Source of the DNA: Loktanella sp.
Lineage (GTDB): Bacteria; Pseudomonadota; Alphaproteobacteria; Rhodobacterales; Rhodobacteraceae
Direction of reading: 5' to 3'
Assembly (NCBI GenBank): GCA_017390475.1
Contig: JAFPBO010000013.1
Span: forward strand, 1-64,000
Length of the DNA stretch: 64,000 nucleotides
The first letter of the stretch is position 1; each line of letters opens with the position of its first letter. Below are positions 45,055-55,128 of the stretch, piece after piece. The position numbers and the translations under genes are program-made. A model generated the notes under the pieces. That model saw nothing but the letters and a program-made list of their open reading frames with translations. It had not been told where the DNA came from and ran no database searches.

Positions 45055-46239
45055 ATGATCGCATCTGTCTTGCCGACCTATAACCGTGCCCCGTTGACCT
45101 TTACCGCCGGGTCCGGCTCCTGGCTGACCGAGGCTGATGGCCGCCGCTTTCTGGATCTTGGCGCAGGCATCGCGGTCAATGTGCTGGGCCATGCGCATCC
45201 GGTATTGGTCGAGGCGCTGACGACGCAGGCCAATGCGCTCTGGCATGTCTCGAACCTTTACAACATTCCTGCGCAGCAGAAACTGGCGGATATGCTGGTG
45301 GATAAAACCTTTGCCGATACGGTGTTTTTCACCAATTCCGGCACCGAAGCCTGCGAACTCGCCGTCAAAATGGCGCGCAAATATTGGTATGACAAAGGTC
45401 AGCCTGACCGGACCGAAATCATCACCTTCACCGGCTCTTTCCATGGCCGGTCCAGCGCCGGGATCGCCGCCGCCGGGTCAGAGAAAATGACCAAAGGCTT
45501 CGGCCCGCTGCTGCCCGGCTTCACCCATCTGGAATTCGGCGATCACGACGCGCTGCAAGCCGCCGTCAGCGACAAGATCGCCGCGATCCTCGTCGAACCC
45601 GTGCAGGGCGAAGGCGGCATCCGCCCGCTGCCCGATGCCTGCCTGAAAGGCCTGCGCGATCTTTGCGACGAACATGGCATCCTGATGATTTTGGATGAAG
45701 TGCAATGCGGCATGGGTCGCACCGGCAAGCTTTTCGCGCATGAATGGTCCGGCATCACCCCCGATATCATGATGGTCGCCAAGGGGATCGGCGGCGGTTT
45801 CCCCTTGGGTGCCGTGCTCGCCACCGAAAACGCCGCCAGCGGCATGACCGCAGGCACCCATGGATCGACCTATGGCGGCAACCCGCTCGCCTGTGCCGTG
45901 GGCGCGCGGGTGATGGACATTGTCGCGACAGATGAATTCCTCGCCGAGGTGAACCGCAAATCTGGTCTGTTCCGCCAAAAGCTGGAAGGGCTGATCGCCA
46001 GCTACCCCGATATATTCGAGGATGTGCGCGGCTCCGGCCTGATGCTGGGGCTGAAATGCAAGGCGACAAACACCGATCTGGTCAAGGCTGGCTATGCCAA
46101 TGGCGTCCTTACCGTCCCTGCCGCAGATAACGTGGTGCGCCTGCTGCCCGCGCTGAACATCGGCGATGATGATATTTCCGAGGCCGTGACCCGGCTCGAT
46201 GCTGCCGCCGCACAATTCCGGGCCGAAATGGCCGCCTGA
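45055..46239 (+). CDS. argD: acetylornithine/succinyldiaminopimelate aminotransferase
   Basis: A 394-residue class III pyridoxal-phosphate aminotransferase that converts N-acetylglutamate semialdehyde to N-acetylornithine in arginine synthesis and often also serves lysine synthesis. FFTNSGTEACELAVKMAR binds the cofactor phosphate, FHGRSSAGIAA and LDEVQCGMGRTG follow, and the cofactor lysine is K243 (VAKGIGGGFPLGA). An AAAAGGATGA site precedes ATG 45055. It is 15 bases upstream of argF, with which it forms an operon. Confidence 0.94.
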   Translation: MIASVLPTYNRAPLTFTAGSGSWLTEADGRRFLDLGAGIAVNVLGHAHPVLVEALTTQANALWHVSNLYNIPAQQKLADMLVDKTFADTVFFTNSGTEACELAVKMARKYWYDKGQPDRTEIITFTGSFHGRSSAGIAAAGSEKMTKGFGPLLPGFTHLEFGDHDALQAAVSDKIAAILVEPVQGEGGIRPLPDACLKGLRDLCDEHGILMILDEVQCGMGRTGKLFAHEWSGITPDIMMVAKGIGGGFPLGAVLATENAASGMTAGTHGSTYGGNPLACAVGARVMDIVATDEFLAEVNRKSGLFRQKLEGLIASYPDIFEDVRGSGLMLGLKCKATNTDLVKAGYANGVLTVPAADNVVRLLPALNIGDDDISEAVTRLDAAAAQFRAEMAA

Positions 46240-46254
46240 TAAAAGACTGATATA

Positions 46255-47160
46255 ATGAAACATTTTCTAGACATCCACACAACCCCCGCCGCCGATCTGA
46301 CCGGCATCATCCAGAACGCGCGCAAGATCAAAGACGCCCGCGCCGGCCTGCCCAAAGGCACATTGGACGCCGATCAACCATTGGCAGGCCATATGGTTGC
46401 GCTGATCTTTGAAAAACCCTCCACCCGGACGCGGGTGTCTTTTGACGTAGGTGTCCGCCAGATGGGCGGCCAGACCATGGTGCTCTCCGGTGCCGATATG
46501 CAGCTTGGCCATGGCGAAACCATCGCCGATACCGCCCGCGTGTTGTCGCGCTATGTCGATCTTATCATGATCCGCACATTCGAGGAACAGACCCTGCTCG
46601 ACATGGCCGAATATGCCACTGTGCCGGTGATCAACGGTCTGACCAACCGCACCCATCCTTGCCAGATCATGGCCGATATCATGACGTTTGAGGAACATAA
46701 CGGCCCGATCAAAGGCAAAAAGGTGGTCTGGTCCGGCGATGGCAACAACGTTTTCGCCAGCTTCGCCCATGCCGCCAAGCAATTCGATTTCGATCTGATC
46801 TTCACCGGCCCGCCACCGCTTGACCCCGAACCCGCCCTCGACGGCCTTTACACCGTCGTGCGCGACCCGCATGAGGCCGTGCAGGGCGCCGATCTGGTGG
46901 TGACGGATACTTGGGTCAGCATGCACGACCCGCAATCCGCCCGCGAACGCCGACATAACCAGTTACGTGGTTATCAGGTGAATGACACGCTGATGGCCCG
47001 CGCGAAACCTGATGCCCTGTTCATGCATTGCCTGCCCGCCCATCGCGAGGATGAAGCCACCAGCAGCGTCATGGACGGCCCGCATTCGGTGATCTTTGAC
47101 GAGGCGGAAAACCGGCTGCATGCGCAAAAGGCGATCATGCGCTATTGTCTGGGGCGTTGA
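46255..47160 (+). CDS. argF: ornithine carbamoyltransferase
   Basis: A 301-residue enzyme that joins carbamoyl phosphate and ornithine to give citrulline. The carbamoyl-phosphate loop STRTR is at 56-60 and the ornithine-side motif HCLPAHR begins at H258; [14 protein letters not shown] is the expected SMG-like region. Length is slightly below the 305-310 norm. It is the second gene of the argD-argF unit; its substrate carbamoyl phosphate comes from CarB (at 29 kb) with CarA. Confidence 0.95.
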   Translation: MKHFLDIHTTPAADLTGIIQNARKIKDARAGLPKGTLDADQPLAGHMVALIFEKPSTRTRVSFDVGVRQMGGQTMVLSGADMQLGHGETIADTARVLSRYVDLIMIRTFEEQTLLDMAEYATVPVINGLTNRTHPCQIMADIMTFEEHNGPIKGKKVVWSGDGNNVFASFAHAAKQFDFDLIFTGPPPLDPEPALDGLYTVVRDPHEAVQGADLVVTDTWVSMHDPQSARERRHNQLRGYQVNDTLMARAKPDALFMHCLPAHREDEATSSVMDGPHSVIFDEAENRLHAQKAIMRYCLGR

Positions 47161-47174
47161 GCCAAAAAGATTCT

Positions 47175-47208
47175 GGCCTCCGGCGGGGATACTTAGGCTC
47201 GGAAGATG
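47175..47208. repeat. CCTCCGGCGGGG repeat, inverted copy
   Basis: GGCCTCCGGCGGGGATACTT then AGGCTCGGAAGATG is a reverse-oriented relative of the repeat at 19045. It fills most of the 51-base gap between the convergent argF and hrpB genes. Confidence 0.7.
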
Positions 47209-47211
47209 GGG

Positions 47212-49617
47212 TCAGGTGCCGCGCGGTTTGGCCCGCAGTGTCGGATCGGCCTGCGTCGGGTCCTCAGGCCACGGGTGGCGCGGATAGCGGCCCCGCATGT
47301 CGCGGCGCACATCGGCATAGGACGTGGCCCAGAATCCAACGATATCCTGCGTCACCTGCACCGGTTTCTGCCCCGGTGACAGCAGCGTGATCCGCAAGGG
47401 GACACGCCCCACCATCGGGTGGCGCGTGACGCCGAACATTTCCTGCAATCGCAGGGTGATGCTGGGGATCGCATCGTCATAATCAATCGGGATTTTGCGG
47501 CCCAAAGGGGTTTCGAAACTGGCAGGGGCAGCAGCATCCAGCCGCTGCATCTGGTCCCAGTCCAGCATCGCGCGCAGCGCAGGCAGCGCGTCAAAGCGTT
47601 TCCAATCCTCGGCAGAGCGCACACCGGACAGATGCGGCAGTAACCAATCCTCCAGTGTTTCCAGCAGGCTATCGTCATCCATGGGGGGTAGGTCATCGAC
47701 CAGCGCCACCCGCGCTTGAAACCGTTTGGCTGCGGGTGAGAGCTTCAGCCCCAACTGCCGCACCCCGTCCAGCATCGCGCCAGCGACAGCCGCGTCCGGC
47801 GCATCCGACCAGATGCGGTCATCCAGCACCAGTGCGCCAAAGCGTTCCTGTTTGCGCGCCAGCACCTTATTGTCGCGCCGTGACCACAGACACAGGTCAT
47901 GCCAGCCGATCTGGTCCTCAAACAACCCACGCAATTCTGCATCGCTAATCGCCACCGCCTGCCGGATGCGCGCCTCCAGCTTGTCGCCATCCAGATCAGT
48001 CGCCACGATCAGCCTTTGCCCCGCCAGCGGATCAGCCTCATCCAACACCGCCCCTTTGCCGCCCGAGAGCAGATAGCGCGGCGCATCTCCCTTCCGCCGT
48101 AGCCCGATCCGGTCAGGATAGGCCAATGCCGCCTGTTCGGCCAAAGACATCGGCGCGATCTTGGGTAAGCCTTTGACCAGCCGTGGAATATCCCCCTTGA
48201 TCTGCGCCAAAGCTGCGTGATTGACCTGCCCCGGCCCGTCATAGCGCCCCGCCAGCGCCGTGATCCGCAAGGCCAGATCAACCGGCGCGCCCCGCAACGG
48301 ATCACGTGCCGCGAGCAAGGCCGCCAAAGGGGCCGCCTGCGCGCCTGCCATCTGCACCATATGCCCTAACCGTGGATGCAGCGGCAGCGCCGCCAGCGCA
48401 CGCCCATGTGAGGTGATCCGCAGATTGGCATCCAGCGCGCCAAGGCTTTGCAACAGCGCGCGCGCCTCAGCCAGCGCACCGGGCGGGGGTGGTGTCAGAA
48501 AGGCCAGATCATCGCTGCCCCAGACCGCCAGTTCCAGCGCCAAATTCGCCAGATCCGCCGCTTCAATTTCGGCAGGGGCGAAGGCGGGCAGGGCGCCATC
48601 CTCGCCTTTGGTCCAGAGCTTATAGGCATCGCCGGGGGCCACCCGCCCCGCGCGCCCGGCGCGTTGCGTGGCCTCGGCCCGGCTGACGCGTTCGGTTACC
48701 AGCCGCGACATGCCGGACCCCGGATCAAACCGCGACCGCCGCGCGCGGCCTGCATCGACGACAACGCGGATATCGGGAATGGTCAGCGAGGTTTCAGCGA
48801 TGGATGTCGACAACACCACCTTGCGCCCCGCCGTGACCGGCGCAATCGCCGCGCGCTGATCTTTGAACGGCAGCGCGCCATAAAGCGGGCGGATCACGCA
48901 ATCGTCGGGCAACCGGCCAGACAAAGCCGCTTGGGTCGCCCTGATCTCGCCCTCACCCGGTAGAAAGACCAGCACGCCGCCCGTCGTCTCACCCACCGCC
49001 TGCACCACCAGATCAGCGGTCGCTTGCGCAACCCGGCTCCCTTTGGGCAAGGCGCGGTCCAGAAAATGCAGCGTCACCGGATAAGCACGGCCTTCCGAGG
49101 TTACGACCGGCGCATCATCCAGCATTGCCGCCACAGGTTCCGCATCCAATGTCGCCGACATCACCAGCAGAATCAGATCAGGGCGCAACACCTGCCGGGT
49201 TTCCCAACACAAGGCCAAGCCCAGATCAGCATTCAGTGATCGTTCATGGAATTCATCAAAGATGACGGCACCCACGCCACCCAATTCGGGGTCGGATTGC
49301 ACCATGCGTGTCAGGATACCTTCGGTCACCACCTCGATCCGGCGGCCCGCCTTGGTGTCGCCGCGCATCCGGTAGCCGACAGTCTGACCCACGGATTCGC
49401 CAAGCGATTCTGCCAGCCGTTCAGCTGCAGCGCGCGCTGCCAGACGGCGGGGTTCCAGCATGATGATCTTGCCCGCTGTCAGCGCGGCCTCCAGCATCGC
49501 CAGCGGCACGCGGGTGGTTTTACCGGCTCCGGGCGGGGCTTGCAGCACGGCACGCCCATGATCCGCCAAAGCGGTCATCAGGGCAGGCAGGACAGGGTCG
49601 ATGGGCAGTTGGGTCAT
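47212..49617 (-). CDS. hrpB: ATP-dependent helicase HrpB
   Basis: An 801-residue DEAH-box RNA helicase of the HrpB family. Walker A is at residues 27-34 (PPGAGKTT), the DEFH form of motif II is in VIFDEFHERSLNADLG, and the second RecA-like domain contains ATQRAGRAGRVAPG. The C-terminal HrpB-specific domain (about 500-801) ends with YPKHPWPEDP-like motifs. I use ATG 49617 (MTQLPIDPVLPAL). RNA substrates of bacterial HrpB are poorly known. Confidence 0.93.
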   Translation of the reverse strand: MTQLPIDPVLPALMTALADHGRAVLQAPPGAGKTTRVPLAMLEAALTAGKIIMLEPRRLAARAAAERLAESLGESVGQTVGYRMRGDTKAGRRIEVVTEGILTRMVQSDPELGGVGAVIFDEFHERSLNADLGLALCWETRQVLRPDLILLVMSATLDAEPVAAMLDDAPVVTSEGRAYPVTLHFLDRALPKGSRVAQATADLVVQAVGETTGGVLVFLPGEGEIRATQAALSGRLPDDCVIRPLYGALPFKDQRAAIAPVTAGRKVVLSTSIAETSLTIPDIRVVVDAGRARRSRFDPGSGMSRLVTERVSRAEATQRAGRAGRVAPGDAYKLWTKGEDGALPAFAPAEIEAADLANLALELAVWGSDDLAFLTPPPPGALAEARALLQSLGALDANLRITSHGRALAALPLHPRLGHMVQMAGAQAAPLAALLAARDPLRGAPVDLALRITALAGRYDGPGQVNHAALAQIKGDIPRLVKGLPKIAPMSLAEQAALAYPDRIGLRRKGDAPRYLLSGGKGAVLDEADPLAGQRLIVATDLDGDKLEARIRQAVAISDAELRGLFEDQIGWHDLCLWSRRDNKVLARKQERFGALVLDDRIWSDAPDAAVAGAMLDGVRQLGLKLSPAAKRFQARVALVDDLPPMDDDSLLETLEDWLLPHLSGVRSAEDWKRFDALPALRAMLDWDQMQRLDAAAPASFETPLGRKIPIDYDDAIPSITLRLQEMFGVTRHPMVGRVPLRITLLSPGQKPVQVTQDIVGFWATSYADVRRDMRGRYPRHPWPEDPTQADPTLRAKPRGT

Positions 49618-49684
49618 CAGCGCGGTGTGACCTTGCCGCAAGGCGCGGTCAAGTGGGGCGGGGCCTGCCCCGCCACCAACACGC

Positions 49685-49714
49685 AAAAACCCGGCAGCGC
49701 GCAGCTACCGGGTT
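49685..49714 (-). terminator. rpmB terminator
   Basis: On the minus strand AACCCGG and CCGGGTT frame a loop and are followed by TTTTTGCG. The hairpin starts 23 bases after the rpmB stop codon. Confidence 0.75.
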
Positions 49715-49736
49715 CAAAGCAAATCGGCAGAAATAC

Positions 49737-50021
49737 TTAAGCGACAGTCGCTTTTGCGATCTCTTTTTTGACTTTCAGCGCGTCGGGCGACAATTCCGCC
49801 TCTTTCGCCTTGGACATGAATGCGTCCAGACCGCCACGGTGATCGACCGTGCGCAGGGCAGCATTCGAAATCTTGAACTTGAACGTCCGGCCCAGAACGT
49901 CAGACCGCAATGTCACGTCCTGCAGGTTCGGCAGGAACCGGCGGCGGGTGCGGTTGTTGGCATGGCTGACATTGTTGCCAGACATCGGGCCTTTTCCAGT
50001 CAATTCGCAACGGCGCGACAT
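49737..50021 (-). CDS. rpmB: 50S ribosomal protein L28
   Basis: A 94-residue L28, the length usual for alphaproteobacteria (longer than the 78 residues of E. coli). The N-terminal [31 protein letters not shown] segment is diagnostic. It lacks the zinc cysteine pairs found in some L28 forms. It is monocistronic with its own terminator; ATG 50021 is used, with an in-frame extension ignored. Confidence 0.96.
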   Translation of the reverse strand: MSRRCELTGKGPMSGNNVSHANNRTRRRFLPNLQDVTLRSDVLGRTFKFKISNAALRTVDHRGGLDAFMSKAKEAELSPDALKVKKEIAKATVA

Positions 50022-50184
50022 GGGCGTTTTCCTTGTTCTGAGGGATATCACCAGACCTGACAGGCGGGACATCCAGCATACGGGGGTTGAACCCCGCAAG
50101 GCAGGGTCGTTTATAAGATCAGCGCCAGATAGGCGGATTCCATGGCCCCGTCAACCCGGTTTGCCGGGCCGCGTGATCAAACTG

Positions 50185-51174
50185 TTACGCTTTGCGCAAT
50201 GGGGCCAGCACTTGCGCCGCCGCGGCGGTCGGGGACAGGGTGCCATTGGCCACCGCCTCGGAAGCGGCCTTGATTCTGGCGCTGGTGGCTGGATCGCGCA
50301 TTTGCAGTTCAAGCAGACCCTGCCGCAGGTCTTCGGTGAACCAATGCGCGGCCTGTGCTTTGCGGGTCTGGTCCCAGATACCGTGATCCTGCCGCCACCG
50401 GACCAGCTTTTGCATATCATCCCAGGCCGCTGTGATCCCCCGCTGTTCCAGCGCCGATACCGTCATCGCCTTGGGGAAATCATCCGGATCCTGCGCGCGT
50501 TTGCGTAGCAGCCGCAATGCCCCGGCATAATCGGCACAGGTCCGCATCGCCTGCGCTTTCAGATCGCCATCGGCCTTGTTGACCAGAATCAGATCGGCCA
50601 TTTCCATGATGCCGCGCTTGACGCCCTGCAATTCATCGCCACCGGCAGGGGCGAGCAGCAGCACGAATAAATCCGCCATCTGCGCCACGACAGTTTCGGA
50701 CTGGCCGACACCGACGGTTTCGATCAGCACGATGTCATAGCCCGCAGCCTCGCACAAAGCCACAGCCTCGCGGGTGCGCCGGGCGACACCGCCCAGCTGG
50801 GTCTGGCTGGGCGAAGGGCGGATAAAGGCGTTCGGGTCGCGCGCCAGATGATCCATCCGGGTCTTGTCACCCAGGATAGACCCGCCTGACCGGGCAGAGG
50901 ACGGGTCCACCGCCAACACGGCCACCCGTTTGCCGAGACCTGTCAGCATCAGGCCGAATGTTTCGATAAAGGTCGATTTGCCGACACCCGGCGTACCGGA
51001 CAGCCCGATGCGCAGGGCTTGCCTGTCGGTGCCCAAATCCGTCAGCAAGGCCATGGCCGTCGTGCGGTGATCGTCGCGGCGGCTTTCCACCAGCGTGATG
51101 GCCTGCGCCAGCGCTCGCCTGTCGCCCGCATGGATACGGCTGGCCAGGTCGGACGGGGGCGGCTTTGTGCTCAT
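50185..51174 (-). CDS. meaB: methylmalonyl-CoA mutase-associated GTPase MeaB
   Basis: A 329-residue G3E-family GTPase that chaperones methylmalonyl-CoA mutase, gating delivery of adenosylcobalamin and rescuing inactivated enzyme. The P-loop GTPGVGKST is at 60-68, the switch and Walker B region is [12 protein letters not shown], and NKADGD is the base-specificity motif. The mutase itself is not in the window; the epimerase and PrpE are. The gap to rpmB is 163 bases with no gene. Confidence 0.94.
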   Translation of the reverse strand: MSTKPPPSDLASRIHAGDRRALAQAITLVESRRDDHRTTAMALLTDLGTDRQALRIGLSGTPGVGKSTFIETFGLMLTGLGKRVAVLAVDPSSARSGGSILGDKTRMDHLARDPNAFIRPSPSQTQLGGVARRTREAVALCEAAGYDIVLIETVGVGQSETVVAQMADLFVLLLAPAGGDELQGVKRGIMEMADLILVNKADGDLKAQAMRTCADYAGALRLLRKRAQDPDDFPKAMTVSALEQRGITAAWDDMQKLVRWRQDHGIWDQTRKAQAAHWFTEDLRQGLLELQMRDPATSARIKAASEAVANGTLSPTAAAAQVLAPLRKA

Positions 51175-51219
51175 GCCTCTTTCATATCGGGCGGGGCCGG
51201 GCTGTCCATCCCCTGCGCG

Positions 51220-51537
51220 TCAGGCCGCGACAGGACGGCAGACCTGTGTCGCCAGATCGGTAAAGGCGCGATACCGCCGCCAGAAGGCCGCATCATTGGG
51301 ATTGTCGGATTGCCGTGTATCTTGTGCGCGCTGCGGATCGGCGAAAAAGGTCGCGGCGCGCGCCTGATCACGGCTTGACAGGCTCTGGTTGGCCACCTGC
51401 TGCACACAGGAACACAATTGCGGCGATGCGGCCACGCGCCCGGCGCTCATACAGGCATTGCTCACATCCCCGGTGACACGCCCGCCACCGCAGGCCGCCA
51501 ATGTCGCCACCGCACCCAACACCAGAAAAATCCGCAT
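51220..51537 (-). CDS. small lipoprotein, hypothetical
   Basis: A 105-residue protein with a lipoprotein signal ([19 protein letters not shown], lipobox cysteine at 16). The mature part has [20 protein letters not shown] and a C-terminal QVCRPVAA, giving five cysteines that could form disulfides. Similar small lipoproteins occur in Rhodobacteraceae but I know no function. It is upstream of meaB on the same strand (45-base gap) and divergent from lepA. Confidence 0.75.
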   Translation of the reverse strand: MRIFLVLGAVATLAACGGGRVTGDVSNACMSAGRVAASPQLCSCVQQVANQSLSSRDQARAATFFADPQRAQDTRQSDNPNDAAFWRRYRAFTDLATQVCRPVAA

Positions 51538-51655
51538 CCTGCCCGCCCTTTATCCGCTTTTGCCTGTTGCAGGGCTTTGCCCGCTGTTCTTGCGCGCAAT
51601 ATGCAGGGTTGGGGCGCACATTGCAATTCACGAAGCCGCAGGCAGGCCGCGACCC

Positions 51656-51733
51656 CGCAGTCCCGGACTTCCGCGCCACAATCAACGCCCGCCGCAGTCC
51701 CGGACTTGCTCCGGGACCTCCACGCCACAATCA
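51656..51733. repeat. direct repeat with a GTCCCGG hairpin upstream of lepA
   Basis: CGCAGTCCCGGACTT starts at 51656 and again at 51693. Both copies continue to CGCCACAATCA, the second with a 12-base expansion. The second copy contains a perfect hairpin GTCCCGG-ACTTGCT-CCGGGAC (51697-51717). It lies in the 292-base gap between the lipoprotein gene and lepA, about 110 bases before lepA. Confidence 0.7.
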
Positions 51734-51829
51734 CCCGCCTCGCAGCCCCCGACGCACAACCGCACCGCCAGAAACCCCTGCGGCAACATCCGCATTGACG
51801 ACGCCCTTAATCCGCAGCATATCCCTGCT

Positions 51830-53629
51830 ATGACAGACCTTTCGCATATCCGCAATTTCTCGATCGTGGCGCATATTGACCACGGTAAATCGACGCTGGC
51901 TGACCGCCTGATCCAGTCGACCAACACCGTATCCGCGCGCGAGATGAAAGAACAAATGCTCGACAGCATGGATATCGAACGTGAACGTGGCATCACGATC
52001 AAGGCCAACACGGTGCGGATCGATTACATCGCCGACAATGGCAAAGCCTATGTGCTGAACCTGATCGACACCCCCGGCCACGTCGATTTCGCTTACGAAG
52101 TCTCCCGCTCCATGCGCGCCGTCGAAGGTTCCTTGCTCGTCGTCGATAGCACACAAGGGGTCGAGGCGCAGACGCTCGCCAATGTCTATCACGCGCTCGA
52201 CGCCGGTCATGAAATCGTGCCGGTGCTGAACAAGATCGATCTGCCCGCCTCCGAATGCGATCAGGTGGCCGCCCAGATCGAGGATGTGATCGGCCTCGAC
52301 GCATCAGGCGCCATCCGTGTTTCCGCGAAAACCGGCGTCGGCATCCATGAAACGCTGGAAGCCATCGTCAACCTCCTGCCAGCCCCGCAGGGCGACCGCG
52401 ACGCGCCGCTCAAGGCGATGCTGGTGGATAGCTGGTACGACAGCTACCTCGGCGTCATCGTGCTGGTCCGGGTCATCGACGGCACGATGAAGAAAAACGA
52501 CCGCGTCCGTTTCATGTCCAACGGCACGATCCACCAGATCGACAAGATCGGCGTGTTCCGGCCCAAGATGCAGGATGTCGACATCCTCGGTCCGGGCGAA
52601 ATCGGCTTCATCACCGCTTCGATCAAACAGGTCCGCGACACCCGCGTCGGCGACACGATCACGACCGAGAAAAAGGGCACCGAAAACGCACTGCCCGGCT
52701 TCAAACCCGCGCAACCCGTGGTCTTCTGCGGCCTCTTCCCCGTCGATTCGGCACAATTCGAAGACCTGCGCGACGCCATCGAAAAACTCGCCCTCAACGA
52801 CGCCTCTTTCAGTTTCGAGATGGAAACCTCCGCCGCCCTCGGTTTCGGCTTCCGCTGCGGTTTCCTCGGCCTTCTCCACCTCGAAGTCATCCGCGACCGG
52901 ATTGAACGCGAATATGACATCGACCTGATCACCACCGCCCCTTCCGTGGTCTACCACCTCTATATGCGCGACGGCGAGATGCGCGAATTGCACAACCCTG
53001 CCGATATGCCCGACCTGACCCATGTCGACCACCTCGAAGAGCCGCGGATCAAGGCGACGATCCTCGTGCCCGACGAATATCTGGGCGATGTGCTGAAACT
53101 CTGTCAGGACCGGCGCGGCGTGCAGCAGGACCTGACCTATGCGGGCAGCCGCGCGATGGTGGTCTATGACCTGCCGCTGAACGAAGTCGTCTTCGATTTC
53201 TACGACCGCCTGAAATCCGTGACCAAGGGCTATGCCTCTTTCGACTACGTCCTGACGGGCTATCAAGAGGATTATCTGGTCAAGATGTCCGTGCTGGTGA
53301 ACGACGAACCCGTCGATGCTTTGTCAATGATGGTCCACCGCGACCGGGCCGAAATGCGCGGCCGCGCGATGGTGGAAAAGCTCAAAGACCTGATCCCCCG
53401 CCATATGTTCAAAATCCCGATTCAAGCGGCCATCGGTGGCAAGGTCATCGCCCGCGAAACCCTGTCCGCCCTGCGCAAGGACGTGACCGCCAAATGCTAC
53501 GGCGGCGACGCGACGCGTAAACGCAAGCTGCTGGACAAGCAAAAGGCCGGGAAAAAGAAGATGCGGCAATTCGGCAAAGTAGATATCCCGCAGGAGGCGT
53601 TTATTTCCGCGCTGAAGATGGATGGGTGA
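51830..53629 (+). CDS. lepA: elongation factor 4 (LepA)
   Basis: A 599-residue translational GTPase, normal family length, which binds ribosomes and affects initiation or back-translocation. G1 is AHIDHGKST (14-22), G3 is DTPGHVDF and G4 is NKIDLP. The C-terminal LepA-specific domain includes [21 protein letters not shown]. The start is ATG 51830 ([14 protein letters not shown]). The last eight bases overlap the first codons of the low-GC gene downstream, an unusual neighbour for this gene. Confidence 0.96.
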   Translation: MTDLSHIRNFSIVAHIDHGKSTLADRLIQSTNTVSAREMKEQMLDSMDIERERGITIKANTVRIDYIADNGKAYVLNLIDTPGHVDFAYEVSRSMRAVEGSLLVVDSTQGVEAQTLANVYHALDAGHEIVPVLNKIDLPASECDQVAAQIEDVIGLDASGAIRVSAKTGVGIHETLEAIVNLLPAPQGDRDAPLKAMLVDSWYDSYLGVIVLVRVIDGTMKKNDRVRFMSNGTIHQIDKIGVFRPKMQDVDILGPGEIGFITASIKQVRDTRVGDTITTEKKGTENALPGFKPAQPVVFCGLFPVDSAQFEDLRDAIEKLALNDASFSFEMETSAALGFGFRCGFLGLLHLEVIRDRIEREYDIDLITTAPSVVYHLYMRDGEMRELHNPADMPDLTHVDHLEEPRIKATILVPDEYLGDVLKLCQDRRGVQQDLTYAGSRAMVVYDLPLNEVVFDFYDRLKSVTKGYASFDYVLTGYQEDYLVKMSVLVNDEPVDALSMMVHRDRAEMRGRAMVEKLKDLIPRHMFKIPIQAAIGGKVIARETLSALRKDVTAKCYGGDATRKRKLLDKQKAGKKKMRQFGKVDIPQEAFISALKMDG

Positions 53630-54197
53630 GGCTCCATATGACCCTCGAATAGTTGCTAATCTAATATTAGAAACTAGGAAATTTATTGGACTGTCGACAA
53701 CGCAAATTGAACTTCAGAAGTTGCTGTACTTCTGTTATGAGGCTTTCCTGATCCAACGACGGCAGAGGCTAACCTTGGGTTACTTCGAGGCTTGGCAATA
53801 CGGTCCAGTACACCCTGACGTTTACCGTGCTTTCAAAGCGTTTCGAGGTACTCCAATTACCGAATACGCAAAAAGCACTGATCCATTTACCCGAGAAACG
53901 AAGGCCTTACCTAGGCTTGAAGATCCGGATATTCGGCGACATGTTGTTGAAACTGTTACAAAATTAAGCGGTTTGACTTCGTTTGAGTTGGTTAACCTGT
54001 CTCATGCCCCTGATGGTCCTTGGCACTCTGTTGTTAAGAGTGCGAAAGAATCCGTTGCTTTAGGGCTTCGGATCACGGATGATACGATACTTAGTAATCG
54101 ACCACATGGTATGCTGATGCGGGAGGGTCATCATACAGCAACTAGAGGAGTTGTTCCTGATGACGAAGAACCGCTTACACGAAACGGACCTTTGTAA
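53622..54197 (+). CDS. Panacea-domain (DUF4065, SocA-like) protein
   Basis: A 191-residue protein whose first 80 residues match the Panacea/SocA-like antitoxin domain: [34 protein letters not shown] and [19 protein letters not shown]. This domain neutralises many unrelated toxins as a hyperpromiscuous antitoxin, and SocA of Caulobacter is a proteolytic adaptor. The remainder (about 95-191) is a helical, unrecognised extension. ATG 53622 overlaps the end of lepA. Local GC is far below the neighbours (20/60 and 26/60 in two sampled lines, against 34-39/60 in lepA), suggesting recent transfer. It overlaps the next gene by 38 bases, so they are one operon. Confidence 0.82.
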   Translation: MGEAPYDPRIVANLILETRKFIGLSTTQIELQKLLYFCYEAFLIQRRQRLTLGYFEAWQYGPVHPDVYRAFKAFRGTPITEYAKSTDPFTRETKALPRLEDPDIRRHVVETVTKLSGLTSFELVNLSHAPDGPWHSVVKSAKESVALGLRITDDTILSNRPHGMLMREGHHTATRGVVPDDEEPLTRNGPL

Positions 54198-54870
54198 TAT
54201 CTGCGTTCTTCCCGAACGTGATCAATGGGTCCGACTGCGTGGAAAGAAATCGTTCGTTCCACCACACTCTCTGGAACCCGTCAGAAGAAACATGTCTCCT
54301 CTTTTTGGACTACAGACAAACATGTTTCCTGACGTGCTGACTGATGACAAACGCTCACTTGAGGGATTAAAGCGAGCAATCAGGAGCCCTCGGGATCTAG
54401 TTCCAAATCTTAGACGTGCAGAGGCAATCATTGAATTCCGGAAAAAGAGCGTTAGCAATTCGATCGGCGAAACTTTTCCCTCACACAGCATCACAATCGA
54501 CAACAAGGTTAGATTGACCCACTCATTCGCATTGGAGATCGATGGGAGGCGGGTAATCCCTTTTGTTGATTTGAGAAAGTCGGGAAGTTTGTCTTCGCAT
54601 GCACGAGAGTTTCTATTCGCGATGAATTTTCACCTGATTGTTGACACGTTTAGTGACTTTTCAGATTTTGGGTTAGTCGTTTTAGACTACTGGGAAGATA
54701 GTGCTTTATCGAAAGGTTTCACGCCACACTTTTTCAGTGGAACCCCAAGGTACAGCTATGCAGAGCTTTCCGATATGATTGCTAGAACTCATTCAATATG
54801 GCTTGAGGTGCTGGAAGGCCGGAAACGCGGTGGCGAAGAATCTGGACCAATCGGTCCGCTGTTTGCGTAG
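54160..54870 (+). CDS. unknown protein paired with the Panacea-domain gene (candidate toxin)
   Basis: A 236-residue protein I do not recognise. It has no signal peptide or membrane helix. It begins with a [17 protein letters not shown] segment (two close cysteines), has a basic helical region (LKRAIRSPRDLVPNLRRAEAIIEFRKKS) and a mixed alpha/beta part (HSFALEIDGRRVIPFVDLRKS, LIVDTFSDFSDFGLVVLDYWED). The frame opens at TTG 54151, but ATG 54160 is nine bases from AGAGGAG and is preferred. It is low in GC and read from the same transcript as the Panacea gene, the arrangement of an antitoxin followed by its toxin; that role is inference only. Confidence 0.7.
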   Translation: MTKNRLHETDLCNICVLPERDQWVRLRGKKSFVPPHSLEPVRRNMSPLFGLQTNMFPDVLTDDKRSLEGLKRAIRSPRDLVPNLRRAEAIIEFRKKSVSNSIGETFPSHSITIDNKVRLTHSFALEIDGRRVIPFVDLRKSGSLSSHAREFLFAMNFHLIVDTFSDFSDFGLVVLDYWEDSALSKGFTPHFFSGTPRYSYAELSDMIARTHSIWLEVLEGRKRGGEESGPIGPLFA

Positions 54871-55036
54871 CAACTGTAGGGTGCGCGCTCGCCGCGCGCC
54901 ACTGCTGCAAACCGCCCCCACCGCTCATTCACCAAAAATTAACCCCTATGTGATACCACTTGCGGTTGGCCCTTACGCACCGCACGCATCCCCCACCGGG
55001 ATGCGCCTAAAGGCACAGCCTACGGGCCAACACAAA

Positions 55037-55056
55037 ACCTTCCCCGCGGGGAAGGT
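55037..55056. repeat. TTCCCCGCGGGGAA palindrome, copy 3
   Basis: A perfect 20-base palindrome, identical to the one at 12861-12880, preceded by AAA as there. Confidence 0.75.
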
Positions 55057-55108
55057 CGCGGCGGGGGCAATATCCTGTGACACCGGCATGTCACCCACCC
55101 CCCTCAAA

Positions 55109-55128
55109 ACCTTCCCCGCGGGGAAGGT
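55109..55128. repeat. TTCCCCGCGGGGAA palindrome, copy 4
   Basis: Another identical 20-base palindrome, 52 bases after copy 3 and also preceded by CAAA. Copies occur in pairs at both sites in the window. Confidence 0.75.

Noticed and set aside
51389-51829. Long N-terminal extension of lepA (147 extra codons)
   Set aside because: The upstream part crosses the direct repeat and the antisense lipoprotein gene, and LepA proteins start at the [15 protein letters not shown]-type segment.
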